This document shows, in pieces, positions 28,613 through 36,760 of a stretch of DNA of 64,000 bases. Origin of the DNA: Mycobacteroides abscessus ATCC 19977. GTDB taxonomy: Bacteria; Actinomycetota; Actinomycetes; Mycobacteriales; Mycobacteriaceae. Position 1 is the first letter of the stretch, and each line of letters starts with the position of its first letter. The position numbers and the translations under genes are program-made. Under the pieces are notes generated by a model. It was not told the DNA's origin and searched no databases. It saw only the letters and a program-made list of their open reading frames with translations. The stretch spans positions 1,240,001 to 1,304,000 of the forward strand of contig NC_010397.1 in the NCBI RefSeq assembly GCF_000069185.1, given 5' to 3'.

Positions 28613-28936
28613 ATGACCAAATCCGGGTATTTCGCAACAGCTTTGGATGCCATGGTGGTAGTTCTCCCTGTTGCGGCAGTGGCGCTGGCGGCTGTTGCGC
28701 ATGCGGGGCCACAGGGTTACGGCGACGTCGAGGCGTTGATCAGTTCCCTTGAAGAGCAAGGAAATTACGTCATCCTGAACCGGGTGGGGAACCTGCCGCT
28801 TGAAGACTGCACAGTAACTCGGGTTCAGGAGGGCGCCCCGGTGTACCTGTACGAGAGGCCTGTGGGGGCCGATTCCAGATCGGTTCCGACCAAGATTCTG
28901 GACCACGGAACTGTCTACGTGGACCTGAAATGCTGA
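28613..28936 (+). CDS. Small secreted protein with two cysteines, family unknown (paralogue of the 29713 gene)
   Basis: A 107-residue protein with an N-terminal hydrophobic signal sequence (about residues 14-31, ending AHAG). The mature domain of about 75 residues contains GNYVILNRVGNLPLEDCTVT and a C-terminal VDLKC, so two cysteines may form a disulfide. The core motif NRVG...DC recurs in the product of 29713-30012, so the two are paralogues about 1 kb apart. Function is unknown. Confidence 0.75.
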   Translation: MTKSGYFATALDAMVVVLPVAAVALAAVAHAGPQGYGDVEALISSLEEQGNYVILNRVGNLPLEDCTVTRVQEGAPVYLYERPVGADSRSVPTKILDHGTVYVDLKC

Positions 28937-28953
28937 GCTTCTACACGGCAAAG

Positions 28954-28984
28954 ATCAGGGACTTCCCCGATGTGCCAGGGCGTT
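28954..28984 (+). promoter_or_regulatory. Inverted repeat and SigE/SigH-like promoter ahead of the PspC gene
   Basis: ATCAGGGA (28954-28961) and TCCCCGAT (28964-28971) form a near-perfect dyad. Within it, GGGACT (28958-28963) is followed after 17 nt by CGTT (28981-28984), resembling the GGAAC/CGTT pattern of mycobacterial stress ECF promoters, though GGGACT deviates from GGAAC. The ATG of the PspC gene is 21 nt downstream of CGTT. Confidence 0.4.
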
Positions 28985-29005
28985 TCGTCGGCCTACGGTG
29001 AGTTC

Positions 29006-29194
29006 ATGACTACTACTGCACTGCGACGCCCCCGTACCGGGAAGATGATCGGCGGGGTGTGTGCGGCGTTCGCGCAACGCTTTGGGTGGGATGTGACGAT
29101 CGTCCGTGTTCTGGCGGTCGCCTCGATTCTGCTGCCGGGGCCGCAGGTGCTGGCCTACCTGGCGTTGTGGGTCCTCATTCCCCGCGAGCAGTGA
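29006..29194 (+). CDS. PspC-domain membrane protein
   Basis: The 62-residue product is essentially one PspC domain: an N-terminal basic part (LRRPRTGKMIGGVCAAFAQRFG), then a segment VTIVRVLAVASILLPGPQ and a second hydrophobic helix VLAYLALWVLIPRE. PspC proteins belong to the phage-shock or envelope-stress response and act at the cytoplasmic membrane. The dyad with a possible ECF promoter just upstream fits stress control. The ATG at 29006 is preferred over an extension to 28970. Confidence 0.9.
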   Translation: MTTTALRRPRTGKMIGGVCAAFAQRFGWDVTIVRVLAVASILLPGPQVLAYLALWVLIPREQ

Positions 29195-29279
29195 CGGCGG
29201 CGTCCGGAAGTTAATTTCTCGTAACCACCGGGTGTATGAGGCTCGGCACGGAGGCAAACCGTGGGTTAGTCTGCCCGAC

Positions 29280-29645
29280 ATGCGTCGATACGACTACCCC
29301 CTAAGGGTTATCGTGCTGGCGCTTGTCGTGGGCGTGCTGTGCCTGGTGGGCGTCAACCCCGGCAGCGTGATGGGCCAGCCGGGGGCACTGGCCGCAGCGC
29401 ATGTCGCCGGCCCGGAAGGGGTGGGCGCAGCGCCGGCGGACGCGCCGCAGGTCGATGCCTTTGCCCAGGTCGTGCAGATCACCAAGATGTGCCGCGGGGT
29501 GCTGGCCGGGGCGATGCTGCTGGTGCTGGCGTTTGTGCTGCGCTACGTGCTGCTCACGGCGACGCGGGGATCGCCTGTGTTGCAACGGATTGTTGGCCGT
29601 TCAGGCCGTGCGGTGTTACTCGGAGGCTGTGTGCATAGGTGCTGA
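29280..29645 (+). CDS. Small membrane protein, function unknown
   Basis: A 121-residue protein with an N-terminal membrane segment (LRVIVLALVVGVLCLVGV), an Ala/Gly/Pro-rich middle and a second segment (GVLAGAMLLVLAFVLRYVLLTA). The frame is open upstream of the ATG at 29280, but that part lies over the PspC gene. I do not recognise the family. Confidence 0.6.
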   Translation: MRRYDYPLRVIVLALVVGVLCLVGVNPGSVMGQPGALAAAHVAGPEGVGAAPADAPQVDAFAQVVQITKMCRGVLAGAMLLVLAFVLRYVLLTATRGSPVLQRIVGRSGRAVLLGGCVHRC

Positions 29646-29712
29646 CGAGGTCGGTGCGACCCGACCCAATGTCAGTCATACCGCGATGGCGCGGTTCTAC
29701 ACAGGAGCATCC

Positions 29713-30012
29713 ATGTCTTCTCGTTTTGCCATTCCTGCTTTAGCTGTTGCCGGGGCACTCCTCGCGGCGCCGTCGGCGCTTGCCGGCCCGGAGGACGGCG
29801 AGAGTGCCGCCGACGTCATCGCGGACCTAGAGGCCCGCGGCAACATCGTGGTCATCAACCGCGTGGGCAGCGGCCCGATGGCCGACTGCAAGGCCACCGC
29901 CGTGCGCCCGGGCCGGTTCCTCAACCCGGGAACCGTGGTCAATACGCCCGGGGTGGCCTGGGGCGGCATTCTGTTGCAACACCGTGTCGTCAACGTCGAC
30001 ATCACCTGCTGA
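29713..30012 (+). CDS. Small secreted protein with two cysteines (paralogue of the 28613 gene)
   Basis: A 99-residue protein with a clear signal peptide (SRFAIPALAVAGALLAAPSALA, cleavage after ALA). The mature part contains RGNIVVINRVGSGPMADCKATAV and ends in VVNVDITC. The NRVG...DC core and C-terminal cysteine match the product at 28613-28936. AGGAG at 29703-29707 sits 5 nt before the ATG and fixes the start. Such small actinobacterial secreted proteins are common but uncharacterised. Confidence 0.82.
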   Translation: MSSRFAIPALAVAGALLAAPSALAGPEDGESAADVIADLEARGNIVVINRVGSGPMADCKATAVRPGRFLNPGTVVNTPGVAWGGILLQHRVVNVDITC

Positions 30013-30014
30013 CG

Positions 30015-30362
30015 TCAATCGGCTAGGAAGTCCCGCAGCACGATCGCGTGGTTGTGCTGCGGGTCCTTGGCGGCATACAGCAACGTGACGGTGCCGTGCT
30101 CACGTTCGAGTTCGTGTGCGGTGTCCACCGCCGGGTTGCCGGCCAGCTCGGCGCGGTACTCGTCGGCGTAGGCGCCCCAGTCGTCGTCGGGTGCGTGGTG
30201 CCAGCGGACCCGCAGATCGGGGCTCGGCGCGATGTCCTTGAACCAGAGATCGACCTGCGCGGCGGCCTTACTGACCCCGCGCGGCCACAGTCTGTCGACC
30301 AGTACGCGATAGCCGTCGGAGGGGTCGGGGGACTCGTAGATCCGCTTGGTGGAAAAGGTCAC
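30015..30362 (-). CDS. DUF488 family protein
   Basis: A 115-residue DUF488 (YeaO-like) protein, recognised by SDGYRVLVDRLWPRGVSK, DLRVRWHHAPD and VTLLYAAKDPQHNHAIVL. The family has an alpha/beta fold with a conserved Trp-Pro-Arg-Gly loop; biochemical function is not settled. The GTG at 30362 gives the usual family start (VTFSTKRIYESP); a longer frame begins at ATG 30401, only 4 nt from the divergent ychF start. Its stop lies 3 nt from that of the secreted-protein gene. Confidence 0.88.
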   Translation of the reverse strand: MTFSTKRIYESPDPSDGYRVLVDRLWPRGVSKAAAQVDLWFKDIAPSPDLRVRWHHAPDDDWGAYADEYRAELAGNPAVDTAHELEREHGTVTLLYAAKDPQHNHAIVLRDFLAD

Positions 30363-30404
30363 CGCACCATTCTTAATCGCCGCGGTCCGTAGACTCTCCA
30401 TCTC

Positions 30405-31478
30405 GTGAGCCTGAACCTGGGAATCGTCGGTCTGCCGAACGTCGGGAAGTCGACGCTATTCAATGCGCTGACCCGCAATAACGTGCTGGCGGCCAACTAC
30501 CCGTTTGCGACCATCGAGCCGAACGAGGGCGTGGTGCCGCTGCCCGACCCGCGTCTGGACAAGCTGGCCGAGGTGTTCGGTTCGGCGCGCACGCTGCCCG
30601 CCACGGTGACGTTCGTGGACATCGCCGGAATCGTCAAGGGTGCCTCCGAGGGGGCCGGGCTGGGAAACAAGTTCCTGGCGAACATCCGCGAATGTGACGC
30701 CATCTGTCAGGTGGTGCGAGTGTTCGCCGACGACGACGTGGTGCACGTCGACGGGCGGGTCGATCCTGCCGCCGATATCGAGGTGATCGAGACCGAGCTG
30801 ATTCTCGCCGATATGCAGACGCTGGAGAAGGCGGTGCCGCGGCTGGAGAAGGAAGCCAAGAACAAGAAGGACCGCCAGCCGCTGCTCGATGCCGCCAAGG
30901 CCGCGCAGGAGGTGCTCGACGGGGGCAAGACGCTGTTCTCGACAGGTAAAGACTGGTCGTCGGTGCGCGAACTGAACCTGATGACCACCAAGCCGTTCTT
31001 GTATGTGTTCAACGCCGACGAGTCGGTGCTGGGGGACGAGGCACGGGTGGCGCAGCTGCGTGCGTTGGTGGCCCCTGCCGACGCGGTGTTCCTGGACGCC
31101 AAGATCGAGTCCGAGCTGCAGGAGCTGGACGAGGAGTCTGCCGCCGAGCTGCTGGAGTCGATCGGGCAGGCCGAGCGTGGCCTGGATGCCTTGGCGCGGG
31201 CAGGCTTTCACACGCTGAAGTTGCAGACCTACCTGACCGCCGGGCCAAAAGAGGCGCGCGCGTGGACGATTCACCAGGGCGACACCGCGCCCAAGGCGGC
31301 CGGCGTCATCCACACCGACTTCGAGAAGGGCTTCATCAAGGCCGAGGTGGTGTCCTACGAGGACCTCATCGAGGCCGGATCGATGGCTGCGGCCAAGGCC
31401 GCCGGAAAGGTCCGGATGGAAGGCAAGGAATACGTCATGGTTGACGGTGACGTGGTGGAATTCCGGTTTAACGTCTAG
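30405..31478 (+). CDS. ychF: Redox-regulated ribosome-binding ATPase YchF
   Basis: An Obg-family P-loop protein that prefers ATP and binds the ribosome. The 357-residue protein has the P-loop GLPNVGKSTLFNALT near residue 8, the switch region NYPFATIEPNEGVVPLPDPRLD, FVDIAGIVKGASEGAGLGNKF, and the C-terminal TGS domain (FEKGFIKAEVVSYEDLIEAGS, ending in EFRFNV). Start is GTG 30405. It takes the Rv1112 position. Confidence 0.98.
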   Translation: MSLNLGIVGLPNVGKSTLFNALTRNNVLAANYPFATIEPNEGVVPLPDPRLDKLAEVFGSARTLPATVTFVDIAGIVKGASEGAGLGNKFLANIRECDAICQVVRVFADDDVVHVDGRVDPAADIEVIETELILADMQTLEKAVPRLEKEAKNKKDRQPLLDAAKAAQEVLDGGKTLFSTGKDWSSVRELNLMTTKPFLYVFNADESVLGDEARVAQLRALVAPADAVFLDAKIESELQELDEESAAELLESIGQAERGLDALARAGFHTLKLQTYLTAGPKEARAWTIHQGDTAPKAAGVIHTDFEKGFIKAEVVSYEDLIEAGSMAAAKAAGKVRMEGKEYVMVDGDVVEFRFNV

Positions 31479-31493
31479 GCGGAAGCGCTACTA

Positions 31494-31934
31494 ATGCCGC
31501 GCCGCCGCGAACTTCGGGACGTCTGCCAGGGAGTCGCGACGAGTTTCGGCAGTCGGAACAACGACATTGCAGGTTGGTGGGGGATCGGGGTCTTGTGCCG
31601 TCAACCTGGCCCGCCCGGGATTGATCTCGACCTGCGCGCCGATGTCCACGATGTTCCCCTGGCGCGCAGGTACGGCGAGCAATTGGACCGCCAGCTATCT
31701 GCCCGGCGCATTCCGCCCGAATGGGTGGCTGGTGCGGCGCTCTCCTTGCGGTTCGTGCCTGATCCCCGTGATTCTGTGATGTGGCAATACACGGTGACCG
31801 TGCGCATTCGTGACGATCGGGATCGAGTCTGGTCTGGTCGAGATACCGGGCGGTGCTGGGCTCACGATCCCGCTCGGGAGAGCAGGTCGGCTCGGGCGAG
31901 CCGCGATACCTTGGCGTTCCGCTTCAACGTGTAG
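31494..31934 (+). CDS. Hypothetical mycobacterial protein
   Basis: A 146-residue protein beginning 15 nt after ychF. The N-terminal part RRRELRDVCQGVATSFGSRNNDIAGWWGIGVL reads as a real helical segment with an amphipathic pattern, and it resembles hypothetical proteins I have seen next to other mycobacterial genes. The rest is Arg/Asp-rich with a strand-like LDLRADVHDVPLARRYGEQLDRQL. No function can be given. Confidence 0.6.
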   Translation: MPRRRELRDVCQGVATSFGSRNNDIAGWWGIGVLCRQPGPPGIDLDLRADVHDVPLARRYGEQLDRQLSARRIPPEWVAGAALSLRFVPDPRDSVMWQYTVTVRIRDDRDRVWSGRDTGRCWAHDPARESRSARASRDTLAFRFNV

Positions 31935-31985
31935 GCCGGAGAGTCTCTCCGGATGACAACTGTTGTGGTTACGAAACGGCCGTGA

Positions 31986-32264
31986 TCATGTTGCCTGAGG
32001 CTCGCCAAGGAGCGAGGCGATGCGCGGTGTGCGTGGAGTAAAGACATCGAGAAGCCCGATGGCGCGTACGGCAGGTGCCAGCTTGCGGAGTTCACGTTCA
32101 ATGGCTGCGTGTCGTGGATCCGATTGGGCAATGGTCTCCAGCAGTTTGGCGTTCGCGATGAACGCGGCGATGGTGCCCTTACGCACTGTGACGCCATCGA
32201 CTGTCGTGGAATTGTCGCTGTCGGACAGAACGTCTTCGGGGTGGATCGCGCTGTGTCCGGTCAA
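31986..32264 (-). CDS. Small conserved hypothetical protein
   Basis: A 92-residue frame with a helical core (GTIAAFIANAKLLETIAQ and RHAAIERELRKLAPAVRAIGLLDVF). The longest start is a TTG at 32264; a GTG in frame at VRKGTIAA is the main alternative. No ribosome binding site is evident. It is the only minus-strand gene between ychF and mmcO. Function unknown. Confidence 0.55.
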   Translation of the reverse strand: MTGHSAIHPEDVLSDSDNSTTVDGVTVRKGTIAAFIANAKLLETIAQSDPRHAAIERELRKLAPAVRAIGLLDVFTPRTPRIASLLGEPQAT

Positions 32265-32429
32265 CGTGGGATGCCCTTCTGGTACGACGTCTGACTGCTA
32301 TTCAACGCTAACGCGGATCCGATTGTGTCTGGTTCAGCGGACCGGAAACAGCGGTGCATCGACGGCTGCGAGCCCGTGGTGAATGCCCCGCCTATGAGTC
32401 TGTCAATTTGCTGCCGATCGTGTTCCCCT

Positions 32430-32927
32430 ATGATCAGCCACGTGGCCACCCCGATGCTTTTTGTCGCACCAGCCAATCGGCTGGGTCCGAATGCGCGCAC
32501 GTTGTGGATTGTTCAGGGCATTGCCAACTACCTCGTCGTGATCGCATTTATCGTGGGGGTGGGCTTCTTTGCGCCCGGTCGGTTCTGGTGGTGGAGCCTT
32601 GCCGCTGTCGTCGGAATTCTGGCGGTACCGTACGTCATTGCGCGCTCTTATCTGCGTCTACGTGTCCACCGGTGGGAATTCAATGAGGTAGCCCTGTATG
32701 TCCAAACCGGGTGGATTACGCATGTGCGCACGATCATTCCTATCCAGCGGATCAAGAAGATCACCGAGCAGCGTGGATTGCTGCAGCGCAAGTTTGGGCT
32801 CTCATCGCTGACCATCAGCGCCGGTTCGGGCGCTGGCACGATCAACATTGACAACATTGATCACTTGGTCGCGGCAGAGATTGCTAACAAGTCTGCAATC
32901 GCCACTGCCCCGGATACCGACGAATGA
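32430..32927 (+). CDS. Bacterial PH-domain membrane protein, YdbS-like
   Basis: The 165-residue protein has two hydrophobic segments (VVIAFIVGVGFFAP and WWWSLAAVVGILAVPYVIA) followed by a bPH2-type domain (VHRWEFNEVALYVQTGWITHVRTIIPIQRIKKITEQRGLLQRKFGLSSLTI). The PIQRIKKI and FGLSSLTI segments are typical. The start is ATG 32430 or GTG 32442. It overlaps the next gene by 4 nt (ATGA), as YdbS and YdbT do in other bacteria. Confidence 0.85.
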   Translation: MISHVATPMLFVAPANRLGPNARTLWIVQGIANYLVVIAFIVGVGFFAPGRFWWWSLAAVVGILAVPYVIARSYLRLRVHRWEFNEVALYVQTGWITHVRTIIPIQRIKKITEQRGLLQRKFGLSSLTISAGSGAGTINIDNIDHLVAAEIANKSAIATAPDTDE

Positions 32928-34441
32928 CGCTTCGTCGATCGGCGCGGTGGATTCTGCGGGAGTTCATCGAGACGCTCAAGATCGGCTGGGCCGGCCTGGC
33001 CCTGGTCTTGGTCAACGAGTCGTTTCTGCTCCTTTTCCTGGCGTATCTTGTATTGGTCGTTTTGCTGAAGACATGGGCATGGCGAAGAACCACGATCCAG
33101 GTTGGCGGCGATGCAGTTGTGCTGGAAGTTCGGGGTGTGACCACCAGGCGAGAGTCCGTCGCGCGCAGTGCCGTTGAAACGCTGGTGGTATCCGCCGAAA
33201 TGCTGGATCGACTGTGCGGGCTGCAGACCTTACAACTGACCACCAACGACGATTCCAATAATCTGGTTCTGGACGGACTGTCGCCTCAGTCTGTGCGTGA
33301 CATTGGCGCAAGCCTGGAAACCGAAGTCAGCGAAAAGGCTTCCGATGTTCGGGTGATTGCTGCCTTCAGGCCCGGGTGGTTTGGCTATTCCCTGCTCACT
33401 CCCATCGGCTGGGCGGGCGTTGTCGGCGTGGCGTTTCTGGCGAACAGAATTGGTGACCGCTTCGTGAGCCAGTTTGATGGCCTCAGTGCGCAAGCGCGGG
33501 CCGCACTTGCCCACATCGCCACGCCGTTGCTCATTGTTCTCGGTGTGGCATCGGGGGTCGCGATCGTATTGTTTTCGTACGCGGCCCGATACGGTGGGTT
33601 TCGGCTGGAGGAATCGCCGGGTACGGGTAGTGGCGAGGATCCATTGCTGATCTACCGACGGGGGCTGCTCGAGACGAAAGCAATCACGTTCGCCCGGAGC
33701 CGGATTCGTGGAATTAGATTGACCGAGCCTATTCCACTGCGGTGGGCCAAGGGTGCGCGGCTACATGCGGAAATTGTTGGGCACAAAGATATTGAACTGC
33801 TGCCACCGACAGCGCGCACGTTCGCGCTCCACATTGCCCGCGATGTGCTTTCCCATCACGGGCTTGATGCCGTTGCTGCCGTCAGTGCGGGTGGTCGGCT
33901 TGCCGCCCACGGTCGTGCCGCGCGACGGGTCTCTTTGCAAGAGTCGGCGACTGTTCCGCTCGTGCTTATTGTCGCCGCAGCCGGCGCCGCGGTGATCAAT
34001 GCCGAGAGTTCCTTTCTGGTGATCCTGGCATTGGTTTTGCTCATTGTCCGGCTGTGCTACACCTGGATTGTTTCTGGACGGCGCGCATCTGCATGGGGGC
34101 GGCGCTCGAACCAGCCACTGGTCCTCGCCCAGTCACACCCGCGGTTGGCGCGCAATCTCAGTATCACCACTTGTGATTCAGCCCTGGGTGTTCGCACCCG
34201 TCAGAGCTGGCGGCAGCGTAGGGCCGGTGTGGCCGACCTCAGGATTCGATCGAATGCAGGCGACGGAGCGTTGGCGGTGGACTGTCTACCTGTCATCGCG
34301 GCAACGAATTTGGCGGTCTGCCTGTGCCCCGTCGCCGCTACCTTTGCACGGCCGGTGTCGCCACCGGCCGATCCGGAACATGCCGTTGCCCGATTCGAAA
34401 GGTTCGGCACCCTGCACCATGGCATGGGGATGACCACATAG
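32924..34441 (+). CDS. Bacterial PH-domain membrane protein, YdbT-like
   Basis: The 505-residue protein carries several bPH2-type repeats separated by membrane segments. The first repeat is near residues 55-130 (GGDAVVLEVRGVTTRRESVARSAVETLVV); the second is near 225-290 (PLLIYRRGLLETKAITFARSRIRGIRL). A third, weaker one may start after 370. Hydrophobic segments lie near 20-45, 155-175, 195-215 and 345-375. YdbS/YdbT pairs are envelope proteins whose role is not clear; some protect against antimicrobial peptides in Bacillus. Translation is coupled to the preceding gene by ATGA. Confidence 0.82.
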   Translation: MTLRRSARWILREFIETLKIGWAGLALVLVNESFLLLFLAYLVLVVLLKTWAWRRTTIQVGGDAVVLEVRGVTTRRESVARSAVETLVVSAEMLDRLCGLQTLQLTTNDDSNNLVLDGLSPQSVRDIGASLETEVSEKASDVRVIAAFRPGWFGYSLLTPIGWAGVVGVAFLANRIGDRFVSQFDGLSAQARAALAHIATPLLIVLGVASGVAIVLFSYAARYGGFRLEESPGTGSGEDPLLIYRRGLLETKAITFARSRIRGIRLTEPIPLRWAKGARLHAEIVGHKDIELLPPTARTFALHIARDVLSHHGLDAVAAVSAGGRLAAHGRAARRVSLQESATVPLVLIVAAAGAAVINAESSFLVILALVLLIVRLCYTWIVSGRRASAWGRRSNQPLVLAQSHPRLARNLSITTCDSALGVRTRQSWRQRRAGVADLRIRSNAGDGALAVDCLPVIAATNLAVCLCPVAATFARPVSPPADPEHAVARFERFGTLHHGMGMTT

Positions 34442-34583
34442 CCATTCCTGAACTCATCGTGGGTGAGCTAGTCTCCAAGCCATTCTGGATTGTCGGTATG
34501 TTCAGCAGAATGCGGCAGGTCAGTTGACACGTTGTCGCTCATAGCCGGGCACTCGCGAGTGCGCTGAGAGCCCGGCGGCAACG

Positions 34584-36107
34584 TCAGTCCTGCATATACG
34601 ACACCACCGCCATCATCCCGGTCTCACCGTGATAGATGTTGTGGCAGTGGGTAAGCCACTGCCCGGGGTTGTCGGCGTCGAAGTCCACCTCGACGGTCTT
34701 CATGGGTGCGACGAGGACCGTGTCCTTGCGGGCGCGGAACGCGCCTTTGCCGTCGCGCACGGCGAAGGTATGCCCGTGCAGGTGCATAGGGTGGAACATC
34801 ATCGAGTTGTTGATGAAACGCAAACGCACACGCTGCCCCTCGCGCACGGGCAGGCCATCGCGCGGGTCGTAGGTCTTGCCGTTGATGGTCCATGTGTACT
34901 TCCCGCCGGGTCCGGCCAGCCGCACGTCGTGGATCACCCCGGGTTCCCGCCGCGTGAGTTGAACTGCGTCGGCAGCGGTCAGCATCGCGGTATCCAGAGG
35001 CACCTGCGACTTCATCAGCATCGCGGCGTCCTCGGCGCGCCCGCGCACCGGGGTATCCCCTGAGCGCAGGATCAACTGCGCGAAGCCCTTTTTCCCTTCG
35101 GGAACGGCGATCAAGGGCACCGATGAACCCGGGATGGTGACGACGGCGTCAACTCGTTCGCCCATGGTGACCAGGATGGTGTCGGCCTTGTAGGGCTGCA
35201 CCGGGAACCCGTCGGTGTGAGTGACCGTCATCGGTACACCCGGGATGCCGACCCGGAACGCCGTGTCGCCACCGGCATTGACCATCCGCAGCCGGACGCG
35301 CTGTCCGGCCCGATAGTTCGCGGCCTGCGGATCGGCCGCCACTCGCCCGTTGATCAGGTAGTAGGGATACGTCACATCGCCGGCATCCATCCCCAACGGT
35401 GCCGTCGGGTCCGCTCCCATGCCACCCATCATCGAATGATCCATCGGGGGCATGCCCTTGGTGCGTAATCCTTCGAGTACTCGATCGGGATCGGTGCCGG
35501 TACCGTCGATCCAGTCATCGAGCGCCACCACCAGTTCTTCGTCATAGTCGGCGCCCTCGTCGGGATCCTCGATGATCAGCGGCGCGTAGAGACCGCGATC
35601 GATCTGCGTACCGACATGAGGGTGAAACCAATACGTACCGGCGTGCGGTACCGCGAACTCGTAGTCGAATACTCCGGTCGGTGCGATCTCCGGCTGGGTG
35701 AGGCCGGGCACGCCGTCCATGTCATTGCGCAGCGCCAGGCCGTGCCAATGAACACTCGTAGGCGCCGGGAGATTGTTGACGGTCTGTACCCGGAGAATTT
35801 CGCCCTTGCGCAGGCGGATTTCCTGCCCGGGTACCCGGCCCCCGTATGCCCAGGTGGATACCCGCGTGCCGGCGAGATCGAGCTCGGTGGGGCCGGCGTT
35901 CAGCGCGAATTGGCGGACGGGAGCGCCCCGCCCTCTTCGTGCCGCTTCCACCGCGGCGATGCGTGGCGAATCCGGGTTAACGCGTGGCGATGTGGCAGCT
36001 CCCGAGGTGTTTTTGGTGCAGGAGGCCAAGAACCCCGCAGCCGCAGCCGTCATACCCAAACGGAGGAGCTCGCGTCGGTCAAGCCGTGGTGACATGCCAG
36101 TGTTCAT
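34584..36107 (-). CDS. mmcO: Multicopper oxidase, MmcO-like, copper resistance
   Basis: The 507-residue protein has a twin-arginine lipoprotein signal (DRRELLRLGMTAAAAGFLASC) and three cupredoxin domains. All copper-binding motifs are present: HWHGLALRNDMDG, WFHPHVG, HPMHLHGHTF and the type 1/trinuclear THCHNIYHGETGM with its axial Met. A Met-rich insert (MDHSMMGGMG) near residue 215 may bind Cu(I). By analogy with Rv0846c it oxidises Cu(I) in the envelope. A RicR-type box (36118-36136) lies just upstream, and an alternative ATG at 36095 would put the start 22 nt from the box. It is divergent from lpqS. Confidence 0.95.
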   Translation of the reverse strand: MNTGMSPRLDRRELLRLGMTAAAAGFLASCTKNTSGAATSPRVNPDSPRIAAVEAARRGRGAPVRQFALNAGPTELDLAGTRVSTWAYGGRVPGQEIRLRKGEILRVQTVNNLPAPTSVHWHGLALRNDMDGVPGLTQPEIAPTGVFDYEFAVPHAGTYWFHPHVGTQIDRGLYAPLIIEDPDEGADYDEELVVALDDWIDGTGTDPDRVLEGLRTKGMPPMDHSMMGGMGADPTAPLGMDAGDVTYPYYLINGRVAADPQAANYRAGQRVRLRMVNAGGDTAFRVGIPGVPMTVTHTDGFPVQPYKADTILVTMGERVDAVVTIPGSSVPLIAVPEGKKGFAQLILRSGDTPVRGRAEDAAMLMKSQVPLDTAMLTAADAVQLTRREPGVIHDVRLAGPGGKYTWTINGKTYDPRDGLPVREGQRVRLRFINNSMMFHPMHLHGHTFAVRDGKGAFRARKDTVLVAPMKTVEVDFDADNPGQWLTHCHNIYHGETGMMAVVSYMQD

Positions 36108-36117
36108 GACCCCAATC

Positions 36118-36136
36118 TATACCCCGTAGGGGTATA
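36118..36136 (-). promoter_or_regulatory. RicR/CsoR-type copper operator of mmcO
   Basis: A perfect palindrome of 8-bp arms, TATACCCC and GGGGTATA, around GTA. It contains TACCC-N5-GGGTA, the RicR regulon motif. It sits 11 nt upstream of the mmcO ATG at 36107. Confidence 0.88.
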
Positions 36137-36200
36137 TGAGGCAACCTTGGAAGCATCAATCACATTGAGCGCTCACCACGGATAGGTAGCGATCGGATCA

Positions 36201-36219
36201 CATACCCCGTGAGGGTATG
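36201..36219 (+). promoter_or_regulatory. RicR/CsoR-type copper operator of the lpqS-cysK2 operon
   Basis: CATACCC (36201-36207) and GGGTATG (36213-36219) form a perfect dyad with spacer CGTGA, again TACCC-N5-GGGTA. It is 24 nt upstream of the lpqS ATG at 36244. In M. tuberculosis lpqS is in the RicR regulon. Confidence 0.88.
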
Positions 36220-36243
36220 AAAAACAGTGCTAACCTGGCTCCC

Positions 36244-36663
36244 ATGTCGACCCGAACGCGCCGCAGGAGTGGCCGTAGTCGACTGTGGCTTGTCGCGGTC
36301 CTGATCGGGATGATGGCGAGCCTGCCGATCCTGCACTGTGTTTCCGGGCATGGCGGTCCCGATGGACCGCATCATCAGGCGACGCATGCGGCACTGCCTG
36401 GGCATGGTCCGTCTGCCTCGCATGCGCACCTGGACAACTCGATACACCAGCTGTCATGTCAGACCCTGGACGGAATGGTCGGGCTGACTCGCGGCCTGAA
36501 CCCGTTACGCGTTCTGATCGTGCTCGCCGCACTGGTGCTGGCCACTGTGGTGTTCCAGCCCGTAGCGGCGCACCTGTCGCGGGGGCCACCGTTGCCCGCC
36601 GGCTGTTATGAGGCCCGCACGGGCCGCGACATCCTCACCCATCTCTGCGTTATTCGGCGCTGA
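36244..36663 (+). CDS. lpqS: LpqS-like copper-induced envelope protein
   Basis: The 139-residue protein has an N-terminal membrane segment ([19 protein letters not shown]), a histidine-rich stretch ([20 protein letters not shown]) likely to bind copper, and a second membrane segment near residues 95-115. The C-terminus [16 protein letters not shown] corresponds to VRTGQDLLTRFCLARR of M. tuberculosis LpqS. I choose ATG 36244; ATG 36217 lies inside the operator. A possible lipobox (LPILHC) is non-canonical. It heads the copper-responsive operon with cysK2 and the MFS gene. Confidence 0.85.
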   Translation: MSTRTRRRSGRSRLWLVAVLIGMMASLPILHCVSGHGGPDGPHHQATHAALPGHGPSASHAHLDNSIHQLSCQTLDGMVGLTRGLNPLRVLIVLAALVLATVVFQPVAAHLSRGPPLPAGCYEARTGRDILTHLCVIRR

Positions 36664-36760
36664 TCGGCCCTCGGGCACGACGGGCTTTTCCCGTCATGCC
36701 CACACGCGCCGCCATCAGCTTCCCGGCCGCTTCGCAGCGGCCCTCACGCAGGGATTCTCC

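Noticed and set aside
28954..28971. DosR box (GGGACT half-site)
   Set aside because: The full 20-bp consensus with the second AGTCCC half is not present; only a half-site matches.
31440..31934. Identical FRFNV C-termini of YchF and the next protein
   Set aside because: Five shared residues without other similarity; probably chance rather than a duplication.
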